A DNA stretch of 64,000 nucleotides from Alviniconcha marisindica (lineage: Eukaryota > Mollusca > Gastropoda > Provannidae), in NCBI GenBank assembly GCA_018857735.1, contig JABMCL010003549.1, positions 30,001 to 94,000 of the forward strand, written 5' to 3'. Shown piece by piece: positions 34,101 through 46,100 of this stretch. Below the pieces are notes generated by a model. It ran no database searches and was not told the origin of the DNA. It saw only the letters and a program-made list of their open reading frames with translations. Within the stretch, counting starts at the first letter, position 1. Every line of letters starts with the position of its first letter. The translations under genes were made by a program, and so were the position numbers.

Positions 34101-37100
34101 GGGGAAGACAGGAAAAGGGCAAGAAAAGACTGGATTACTGACAGTGAGTATTTGCTGAGAGTGGACATTTGGGGAAGATAGGAAAAGGGCAAGAAAAGAC
34201 TGGATTGCTGAGAGTGAATGTTTGGGGAAGACAGGAAAAGGACAAAAGCAGACTGGATTACAGACCCTTGAAGATGCAAGAGACTGACACTCTGCATAGT
34301 TTCATTTCTCAAAGCAGAAGGATGGCTAGCAGTGAGTGACAAGTCACCCAGACAGGGATGGAGAATGGCTCCACATTCTGAGGATAATGCTTGGTCAATA
34401 ATACATGGCTACATAGCAAAGAGAAACAGTAATGGCACTGATTGATTGAAACACATGGCTACATAGAAAAGAGAAACAGTAATGGCATTGATTGATTGAA
34501 ACACATAAACCTGATTGTTGAAGCTATCCTGTCTCTTGTTGGCTGGAAGTAATTCCATTAAATAGGATGCTGTACATAAATAATGTCAAAGGAAATGGGA
34601 TAAATAAGCAAAATTTGAGTGGTTTTTGATTGTTTGCTTTTTAAGGGCATTTTTCCATATTTACAGACATGCTGTCAGATTGATTTTTTGTATACTGTGT
34701 GACAGACCTGCTGTCAAACACCATGATGTTTTTATGCTGACTGACAGGCCTGCTGTCAGACACCATGATGTCATTATGCTGACTGACAGGCCTGCTGTCA
34801 GACACCATGATGTCATTATGCTGACTGACAGACCTGCTGTCAGACACCAAAGTCATTATGCTGACTGACAGGCCTGCTGTCAGACACCGTGATGTCATTA
34901 TGCTGACTGACAGACCTGCTGTCAAACACCATGTTTTATGCTGACAGGCCTGCTGTCAGACACCATGATGTCATTATGCTGACTGACAGGCCTGCTGTCA
35001 GACACCATGTCATTATGCTGACTGACAGACCTGCTGTTAGAGACCATGATGTTTTTGTGCTGACTGTTTGACACTAAAATGACAGACCCGCTGTCAGAGA
35101 CCATGATGTTTTTATGCTGACTTGCAGACCTGCTGTCACACCATGATGTCATTATGCTGACTGTTTGACAGACCTGCTGTCAGACTATGTTTTCATGCTG
35201 ACTGTCTGACAGACCTGCTGTGAGACATTGATGTCATTGTACTGACTGGATGACAGATCTGTCAGAGACCATGATGTTTTTATGCTGTTTGACAGACCTG
35301 CCGACAGACCGTGACATTTTTACGCTGACTGTTTGACAGACCTGCCGACAGAGGAGACTGTGCAATGCGAGACCTGCTTTTTATGCTGTTTGACAGACCT
35401 GCGTGCCGACAGGACTGTTTGACAACCTGCCGACACCATGACATTTTTACGCTGACTGTTTGACAGACCTGCTGTCAGAGATTGTGATGTCGTCAGCCCC
35501 TCTCTTTATGCTGGAGTCCATGGGCAAGGTGCGCGAGGTGTTTGACTACTTAACTCTGTTGCCCCCGGATACCGCACAGGGTCTGCTGGTGGCCCTTCTG
35601 CCACTGCTCAAGGTCAGCATGTCGCTCAAGGACACGCTGATCCTGCTGCTGCGGAAGTCCATCTTCTCCAGGTGAGACTAGCTTTGCTCTGCCCGGGGAC
35701 GTGCTTGAAGTGGTTTTGAGAGTCCCTTTTCAAGGCTTTAATGGGGGATTTCAGAACCCAAGGGCTGTATAAACCTTACCTTCACATCAGCATTTGGGCG
35801 AGGAGAATCGGCAACAACTAGGCACTGTGTTAGAAAGTCTTTGAAAATGGTGGCACTGTAATAAAAGTGTTCTAACGATACAAGTGTTCTAACAATACAT
35901 GTACTTGTTTCCAAGCCTGCTGTTTCTGGCGCCATGTCTTTGACTGAAAAATCTTGACTTTGCCTGACCCCTTCATGCTACTCCTGTCTTGTGGTTCCTA
36001 GTCCCACCTCAGTCCATTAATTGATGTTTGAATAATGGAAAAATAGGTTTGGATTTTTCTTTGCCTTTGGGGTTTTTGTTTGTTTTTTGCACCATTTCTG
36101 CTGTGAAAAATTATGCGGAACCTTGTTGCTAGCGGTTTGGAAGTGACTGTCTTTGTTGCGTGCAGACAGATGGAGGAGTGCATGGCTGTCTGGCCAAGCT
36201 GAAAAATGACTTGTCTTTGTGTGCAGACAGCTGGAGGAATGCAAGATTGGAGTGCAAGGCTATCTGGCCCTACTGAAAAGTTTTAAGGTGCTGGGTGGTG
36301 TCCCCTGCAGTCAGGCCAGCCAGAGTAGTCAGCCCTTCTCATCCAGTCAGGTAGACTTTGTATTGTTGTATTTTAGTAATAATGATAGTGCTTCCTTTTT
36401 TGTGCTGCTGGACTGCAGAAAGACACTCACCTGGTCACCCAGACCAAAAGCCACTGGCCCATCTGAGAAGTCATAATTTTGCCTTCTGCAATGCTGATTT
36501 CTCTGAATTTCTGGATATTCATCTCAGAAGAAATCAGATCAGTGTCATTTGCAAAGCAGTATGATCACCGTTTTAACTTGGCTGTAACTTTGAAAATGAG
36601 GCTGATTGTGAAACAAGTATGTTTTTCTGTCTTTCCTTTGCAAATGATTTCTCAGAGAGCTGTTGTCTTATCAGTCGACAACTTTGTGTTCCATCTGTTT
36701 CCATGTGTAGGTTCTAGTAGACATCCACAACCAGTACAACCGTGCCAGCAATGAAGCACTGTGTCTGGAAATCTTGGGGATATTGAAGCGATGTTTGTCT
36801 CAGCAAGCTGACATCAGACTGCATCTTTATCAGGTACACACAGGCCTCCATCATTCTCTGTTTGTGCTGTCTGTGTGTAGTGGGGACCGGAGTGTTAAGA
36901 GATGTATGTCTCAGCAAGCTAACATCAGACTGCATCTTTGTCAGGTACACACAGACCTCCATCGTTCTCTGTGTGTGCTGTCTGTGTGTGGTGGGGATCA
37001 GAGTGTTAAGAGATGTTTGTACAGATCTTTGTCAGGTACACACAGACCTCCATCATTCTCTGTTTCTGCTGTCTGTGTGGTGGGGATCAGAGTGTTAAGA

Positions 37101-40100
37101 GATGTATATCTCAGCAAGCTGACATCAGACTGCATCTTTGTCAGGTATGCACAGACCTCTGTCATTCTCTCAGCTTCTGTGGTCAATGTGTGAGGGGGAT
37201 GAGAATGTTAAAGAGAGTTTTGGTGCTAGCACGCCAACATCAAGTTGTCATGCCACCTCCCTGGGAATGAGAACGTTGAAGTGCATTTTGTTCAGAGCTT
37301 GTGCCTGAAGACTTGGGAAGGGAGGGTTTGTCCATTTGTCTGAGCATGCTGGGTGGATGTGGGGGACTTGATGGTGTTTGTCAGTGTTAATGAGATGCCT
37401 TGTGTGGATGTGGGGGACTTGATGGTGTTTGTCAGTGTTAATGAGATGCCTTGTGTGGATGTGGGGGACTTGATGGTGTTTGTCAGTGTTAATGAGATAC
37501 CTTGTGTGGATGTGGGGGACTTGGTGGTGTTTGTTGGTGTTAATGAGATGCCTTGTGTGGATGTGGGGGACTTGTGGTGTTGTCAGTGTTAATGAGAGCC
37601 CTTTTGTGGATGTGGGGGACGAGGTTTGTCATTTACTGAGATGCCTTTGGGTGGATGTGGGGGACTTGATGGTGTTTGTCAGTGTTAATGAGATGCCTTG
37701 TGTGGATGTGGGGGACTTGATGGTGTTTGTCAGTGTTAATGAGATGCCTTGTGTGGATGTGGGGGACTTGGTGGTGTTTGTCAGTGTTAATGAGATACCT
37801 TGTGTGGATGTGGGGGACTTGGTGGTGTTTGTCGGTGTTAATGAGACGCCTTGTGTGTCAGGGTCTAGTGGACGTGCTGAGTCGCAACACCCAGCTGAAG
37901 GCTCGCATCATGGACATGCTGCACAAACAGGTGAGCTTGTCTGTGTCTGGGAACTGGCTTGCAATATGCTGTATGAACAGGTGAGCATGTCTGTGTCTGG
38001 TGCCTGGCTCACAACATGCTGCACAAACAGGTGAGCATATCTGTGTCTGGTACCTGGCTCACGACATGCTGCACAAACAGGTGAGCATGTCTGTGTCTGG
38101 TACCTGGCTCACAACATGCTGCACAAACAGGTGAGCATATCTGTGTCTGGTACCCGGCTCACGACATGCTGCACAAACAGGTGAGCGTATCTGTGTGTGG
38201 TGCTTGGCTCACAACAATGAACATGCTGCACAAACAGGTGAGCATGTCTGTGTCTGGTGCTTGGCTCACAATATGCTGTACAAACAGGTGAGCATATGTG
38301 TCTGGGAACTGGCTCGCAATATACTGTACGAACAGGTGAGCATGTCTGTGTGTGGTGCTTGGCTCACAACATGCTGCACAAACAGGTGAGCTTCTGCATC
38401 TGGTGCCTGGCTCACATGCTGCACAAACAGGTGAGCTTCTGCATCTGGTACCTGGCTCACATGCTGCACAAACAGGTGAGCTTCTGCATCTGGTGCCTGG
38501 CTCACAGCATGCTGTACAAACTGGTGAGCTTCTCTGTATCTGGTGCCTGGCTCACATGCTGCACAAACAGGTGAGCTTCTGTGTCTGGTGCCTGGCTCAC
38601 AACATGCTGCACAAACAGGTGAGCTTCTGCATCTGGTGCCTGGCTCACATGCTGCACGAACAGGTGAGCTTCTGCGTCTAGTGCCTGGCTCACAGCATGC
38701 TGCACGAACAGGTGAGCTTCTGCATCTGGTGCCTGGCTCACAACATGCTGCACAAACTGGTGAGCTTCTGTCTGGTACTTGGCTCACAGCATGCTGCACA
38801 AACAGGTGAGCATCTCTGTATCTGGTGCCTGGCTCACGACATGCTGCACAAACAGGTGAGCGTATCAGTGTGTGGTGCTTGGCTCACAACAATGAACATG
38901 CTGCACAAACAGGTGAGCGTATCTGTGTCTGGTGCTTGGCTCACAATGATGAACATGCTGCACACAGGTGAGCGTATCTGTGTCTGGTGCTTGGCTGACA
39001 ACAATGAACATGCTGCACAAACAGGTGAGTATATCTGTGTCTGGTGCTTGGCTCACAACAATGAACATGCTGCACAAACAGGTGAGCGTATCTGTGTCTG
39101 GTGCTTGGCTGACAACAATGAACATGCTGCACAAACAGGTGAGCGTATCTGTGTCTGGTGCTTGGCTCACAACGATGAACATACTGCACAAACAGGTGAG
39201 CGTATCTGTGTCTGGTGCTTGATTCACGACAGCAGAAGGGTGTCATAGTGAGTCTCTTAGGATTCAGGATATTTGTTTTCCTTTCTTCTTCTTTTTTTCT
39301 TCTTTTTTTTGGGGGGGGGGTTCTGTTTTGCCATTTTTGTTTTGTTTTCTCTTAATTTTTCCCCCACACAAATTTAGATGTAGTAAATGAATCTTTGCTG
39401 TGCTTCAAAATATACCCTTTGGTTTTACGCAGTGAGATCAACATGCAAAACATTGACAGCATTTTTCTTTTTTTACATGTACTTAAAATATTGCAACCAT
39501 AGCCATCGCTTTCAAAGAAGTAGTGTTGCATGGCAGCTGAAGATGAGGGAATTGGTTATGGCAAGGACGAGCACCACTGGTGATCATCACATGGAGGGCA
39601 TCAGTCTACACAACACTGCTTGTTTCCTTCTGCTCACGATCTGTGTTGCATTGTGCATTGTATTTTACCACCGAAGGGGTTGGGAAACATTGGGAGGGTC
39701 TCAGACCAATGACCTCACCGTAACTGTCCTTTCAGCAGTCCAGGGCCAGAACTTGTGGGACAGTTGTACTCAGCTTTGAACTTGTGGGACAGTTGTACTC
39801 AGCTTTCAACTTGTGGGTACAGTTGTACTCAGCTTTCAACTTGTGGGACAGTTGTACTCAGCTTTCAACTTGTGGGACCAGCTGCTGGTGCATCATGAAA
39901 AGAACAGGTCAAACTTTCACTATATATTTTTTTTTTCCATTGAGACCAACCAAGGGTGCTGAGTTTTTTTCAGTCTGTCAAGCACTGAACTAGTGCAGCT
40001 GCCTTTGAGGGCCCCAGCTCAAACGGTTTAAGTGAGACCAGTCCTGGACATCAGATGATTTCTGTCTCGGTGGTGTGCAGGTGAAGCGATACTACGAGGC

Positions 40101-43100
40101 AGACGAGGATGCCGTGCCCCCCCTCAGACTGGAGACATGCATCACTGCCAGCGGGGAGAACGTCTTCTTGGCCGAACCCTTGGTATGGCTTATTGGTCGC
40201 ATATCATCCCCTGTTTACCTGCTGTGTCCGCTCAGATCCTGTAGAGACAGAGACAGAAAAATCAAGTTCTTGACTGATGAAATGTTCTGCTTACTGGTCA
40301 AACTCCAAGCACTGGTTTACAGCATCATTCAACCACTGCCGTATTTATTTACACCATAGGTCCCTGAAAACTGTCAGCTAACAAGCAGTTTTTTGTTGGT
40401 GCTCAGACAGTAGTAAGTTTGTTACAAACAACTCAGATTATATCAGACGTTTGTTTTATAACTAACCATGTTGCTTACGCCAGCTCAATTAAACCAAAAT
40501 CGTTTGAATCGAGACGGACCCTCTTCTTTTTTTTACCCGGGGTGGATGCGTCTCATGTTTACATGCATGCTAGTGTGCTTGGTTGCTTCCACAGTCTTAC
40601 CAGTACCCAAACCTTTCAGAGGGCACTGACCGTGTCGGTGGACAGCTGCACGGAGATAAAGAGTGCCCCCCCTTCAGTGGCGTAACTAAATCTGGCAAAG
40701 TTTGGAGGAAGGTGCCAGAAAGCAATGCTCAGAGTGTGCTTACTGGTATCACTGCAGTGGTTGCAAGTTTTGTGTTTTGATGTGTCTGGCATCCTTTCTT
40801 TTTCTTTCCATTTTTCTTTTTTCTCAAGTGTCAGAAAAGGGCTCTGTCTTAAGTCGTGCCCATTTCATTTCGGACACGTTGCCCCCTGCACTTCCACAGG
40901 GCTGTCATTAACCACAACTGGCTCTGCAGCCTCAACTTGTCAGCTTTTTTTGTGTGTGCTTTTTCCCCCCTGTTTTGTACACATAGTAGTTTTCCCTGGT
41001 GGGCAAATCCAGTCACTTTACCTGGATACAGCTGCAGCATTGCGAGACTAGTGCTACCCAGTCTCATTAGATCCAGTTGATACAGTGTTCTATGGCATAC
41101 CGGTTATGATGCAGGAACGTCTGTCAACTTCCTGTCAAGGCACCTGGAGAAACTGACCCTGCTCTTCTTCAATTTCCAACTGCCTAAGGATCTTTAGTAT
41201 GCACAGGCAGAAGTGCTCAGATCTGACATGCTTTACGTCCACACCATCCACACATTCAGTCCAGTTTTGCTGCAACCTAGAACCAGTAGAAGACAAAGTA
41301 CAGTGCTGAGGCTTCCTTGTTAGGTTTGTACATATGGATATTTGTGGTTGTTAAACTTGTCTGCTGATTGAAAACTGCTCTCAGGCTGTGCATACAGCCA
41401 GGCAGATCACTCCAAAATAAGTCTAGGCACAGTTTAAAGGCATTAACATTTTCCACTGTTGGTGTCACCACACTAATTATTTCATGAGAAAAAATTCTGT
41501 CTTCACATATAATTGATTACTGGATTGTTTCTATATTGTTCTGTTCTCTGCTTCCAAGCAGTTTCACTGCGTTGTAGTCGCATGCAACTCAGAAAGAGTG
41601 ACTGTAGCTTCACACAGCACATTTTGAATATCAACACAAGTGGTATACTTACAATTCTGTTTGGTTGTTACACGGCTACTGCCACATGAAAATACTGCCA
41701 TCTCGGCACACATTCTGTGGATACCATACAACCATACACCAGTTTACCATGTTATGCAAAGCCACATATGTAGGGTGCACGCTCTACTTGTCCTGGTGGT
41801 GTTAAAGACCTTGAAGCTATTCCCTCCTGTACCCTGATCTTGTCCTGAGGTGATCCTGTGCAGTTGACAGGACATTAAAACCCTGTTATTAACTAACTAA
41901 CCTGATCTGTGTGCGCGTGTGTGACATGTTTCAGGCCCACCTCCTTTCCTGTATCCAGCAGTGTGTACGCAGAGTGAAGATGATCCGCCTGCAGGTTGTC
42001 GGTGATGAAAGCAGCTGTGAGGAGGAGGAGGAGGATGCAGAGGAGGGAGGTTCGGGGTCAGGTCTGGCTGGTCTGGAGGAGTTGCTGAACTCGCTGACCA
42101 ACCGCATTACACAGACCGACATGGAGGACTTTGAGCTGGTGAGGAGCGTCAATGGGCGAGGGTTGTGGTGCTGGTGTTTTGTGGATGTGGTGGCGGCCAG
42201 GGTGGTGGTGTTTTGTGGATGAGGTTGGATGTGGTGGCGGCCAGGGTGGTGGTGTTTTGTGGATGTGGTGGTGGTCATGTGTCGTGGATGAGGTTGGCTG
42301 TGGCTAGTCTAGTGGTGTATTTTGGATGTGGTGGTGGCCAGGGTGATGGTGTGTTGTGGATGAGGTTGGATGTGGCTGTGGCTAGTCTAGTGGTGTGTTT
42401 TGGATGTGGTGATGGCCAGAGTGATGGTGTTTTGTGGATGAGGTTGGGTGTGGTGACAGCCAGGGTGATGGTGTTTTGTGAATAAGATCGGATGTTGTGG
42501 TGGCCAGGATGGTGGTGTTTTGTGGATGAGGTTGGATGTCATGGCTGCCAGGGTGATGGTGGTGCCTGCAGTACCACCCATAGTGAGCCATACTGTTGTT
42601 ATTGCTGTTGGTGTTGTTCTGCTAGGACTTGGAAGCTGACCCACAGCCAGGTGAGACTTTACCTGTTGAGGTGTTTTCCTGCCTCTGTGTATTAATACAG
42701 TGTCTGCTGCCATTGTGATTCAGGCAGTTTTACTTGACTTCAGGATATGAGTATGAGATCTGTGACAAAATGCATTTTTGGGGTGAGCGTTGCAGATGAT
42801 GGTGGTGGTGATGTCTACAACACCACAGTGAAATTAGGAAAACTGAAAGCATGTAGTCTTTGTTAGGACCGTTTGCACTCTGCATTTTGTCCGCTTTTGA
42901 ATTTTAAATCCTGGTTTTGTGTTTGCCAGGACAAAGCTGCTGACTTCTCCACAGCCAACAGCGTGGGGGTGAGAAACAACATCTTCGCCATCCTCTTGCT
43001 TGGGTCCTATGAGGTTTTGATGGAGCACAACTTTACTGCTGGAAACTCCAGGTACTGGGGGGGGGGGGGGGGGGGGGGGGGGTTACTGTAGACAGATATC

Positions 43101-46100
43101 TTTGCCATCCTCTTACTGGGCTCCTACAAGGTCTTGATGGAGCAGTGGAACACGGCTTTATTGCTGGAAACTCCAGGTACTTCTGGCTGGGGTGGGGGGG
43201 TTACTGTAGACAGATATCTTTGCCATCCTCTTACTGGGCTCCTTCAAGGTCTTGATGGAGCAGTGGAACACAGCTTTGTTGCTGGAAACTCCAGGTACTT
43301 CTGGCTGGGGTGGGGGACACTGGGGTTGGGTGTTAGTGTAGAGGGATCTTTGCCATCATCTTACTAGGCTCCTGCTAGATTTTGATGGAGCACTTTTACC
43401 ACCCTGGGAACTTGGGGGTGGGGGGTATTAGAGCTGGATGTAAGGAGAGGCCTTTGCCATACTGTTGCTTTGACTGCATGAAGTTTTCATGGAGCATGTC
43501 ATTGGGGGTGGGGGGGGGGGAAGACCAGTGGGTTGTCACAATCACCAGGGAGTCGTGGCACTTGGATTCTTAGTATCTCAAACATTACTGTAGTAAGTAA
43601 ATAAATAAATATGGTGCTTAACGTCCACAGAAATCATAAGGCTTATTAGGGACGGGGAGAAATGGGGCAATGGAGGTAGGGGGAAAGGGAGATTATATAC
43701 CTATCGCTGCACTGTCACCACCAGAATGACTTCTGCATTAAGGTCAGCAATGATGAGAGACATTTTAATGTTTCATAATGTGAGGGACAAAGCCACAAGA
43801 CAGTGTCCACAAACCACAACTTTTGAAGACCAATCCCTGACCAAGCCTTTCTTCCTTCTGTGGTAGCGTTGTGAACGTGGTGTGCAGCTGACAGTCCAGC
43901 ACTCCACCTGTCTGCTGCATTTGATATTCCTAGCAGCACCAATCCCTGACCAAGCCTTCCTTCCTTCTGTGGTAGCGTGGTGAGCTGTGAGCGTATGGTG
44001 CAGTTGACAGTCCAGCACTCCACCTGTCTGCTGCATTTGATATTCCCAGCAGCACCAATCCCTGACCAAGCCTTCCTTCCTTCTGTGGTAGCGTGGTGAG
44101 CTATGAGCGTGTGGTCTGCTGCATTTGATATTCCCAGCAGCACCAATCCCTGACCAAGCCTTCCTTCTGTGGTAGCGTGGTGAGCTGTGAGCGTGTGGTC
44201 TGCTGCATTTGATATTCCCAGCAGCACCAATCCCTAACCAAGCCTTCCTTCCTTCTGTGGTATCGTGGTGAGCTGTGAGCATATGGTGCAGCTGACAGTC
44301 CAGCACTCCACCTGTCTGCTGCATTTGATATTCCTAGCAGCACCAATCCCTTACCAAGCCTTCCTTCCTTCTGTGGTAGCTGGTGAGCTGTGAGCGTGTG
44401 GTCTGCTGCATTTGATGTTCCCAGCAAGACCAACCCCTAACCAAGCCTTCCTTCCTTCTGTGGTAGCGTGGTGAGCTGTGAGCGTGTGGTCTGCTGCATT
44501 TGATGTTCCCAGCAAGACCAACCCCTAACCAAGCCTTCCTTCCTTCTGTGGTAGCATGGTGAGCTGTGAGCGTGTGGTGCAGCTGTTCAGCAAGCACAAG
44601 GCGCTGTGCGACGTCCTGAAGGAGAAGGCTGGGGGAGGGAAGAAGGGTCGACCAGCGGGCAGCGCCATGAAGACTCCCAGCAGTCTCCTGTCTCTGCCCT
44701 GTGTGGTCAGCATGCTGGAGGCTTTATTCAGGTAAACCCCCTCTCATGTGGTTGATCCATCATTTTCTATATTTTGTTCAGGTAAACCACCTCTCGTGTG
44801 ATTGATCCATCATTTTCTATATTTTGTTCAGGTAAACCCCCTCTCCTGTGTTTGATCCATCATTTTCTATATTTTGTTCAGGTAAACCCCCTCTCCTGTG
44901 ATTGATCCATCATTTTCTATATTTTGTTCAGGTAAACCCCCTCTCCTGTGATTGATCCATCATTTTCTATATTTTGTTCAGGTAAACCCCTGTCCTGTGA
45001 TTGATCCATCATTTTCTATATTTTGTTCAGGTAAACCCCCTGTCCTGTGATTGATCCATCATTTTCTATATTTTGTTCAGGTAAACCCCCTGTCCTGTGA
45101 TTGATCCATCATTTTCTATATTTTGTTCAGGTAAACCCCCTGTCCTGTGAGTGATCCATCATTTTCTATATTTTGTTCAGGTAAACCCCCCCATTTATAC
45201 TCTGATGACTGAGTGATCCATCATTTTCATATAAAGTGGTGCTACTATATTTGTTCAGGTCTGTCCTGGATGCTTCATTTTGTGAATGTCCTGTGAGATC
45301 CAATCAATGCATCTGAGTCGACTCACTGCACTCTTGTTGCATGCAACTCTGAATGAGTGACTGTAGAGGCTTACATACATGTTTCGATGATCCACAAAAG
45401 TGGTGTACGTATAACGCTGGTTGTTACATGGCTGGTGCCACTGGAAATTGCTGTGATTTTGATGCACATTCTGTGGACACCATACAACCATGCTGAAGTT
45501 TGCTGTCATTTTATTCCAAGCCACATACGTAAGCTGCATGTGTGTTTAGCTGTAACCTACACTTTTGGCAGAATGACCCAGATCTTTTACGTGCTACTGC
45601 GGTAAGGCAGGGGTGGAACAGATCCAAAAACAAGAGTTGATGTCAAAAGTTGTCTCAGGAGGAGAAGGTTCTCCCGCTGTTCCTGCCGGGCACCAATAAA
45701 AATAAAATTGTTGATTGCAAGTCTGGTGCTTGGCCACTGAGCTGTTCCAACCCCAGTGTTGTCTGACATTCAGGTGGTATTTTCATATGATGCAAATCCA
45801 AGCAGAGTAAGTCTTAAGCACCTAATATAATAGTATGATAGTAAGTCTTCAGGCGTAAGGTAATTGGCTGCATGAGAGTTATGATTTTTTTTTTTTTTTT
45901 TTTTTATTTTGTCTGTTGGGTTTTATTGCCTCACAAATGGAAGTGGTTTTCTTGGATTTAATCCTCTGGCATACATCAGCTTATGAGTGGCATCAGCTTA
46001 CCAATGACAAAGTCCTGATGTCTGTTCGTTTATTAGAAAGAGGAAACAGGGTCCATGTCACATGCTTCAGCCTGAGAATCTCCATTAATGGTGCCAGCAC

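Noticed and set aside
37345..37857. Array before exon 16 as an acceptor-derived array
   Set aside because: Only the ttgtgtg/tgtcag part is shared with the acceptor; exon bases are not clearly included.
38257..39248. Several 100-180-residue frames on both strands in the exon 16 array
   Set aside because: All are produced by the repeated donor unit; no domain, no splice evidence.
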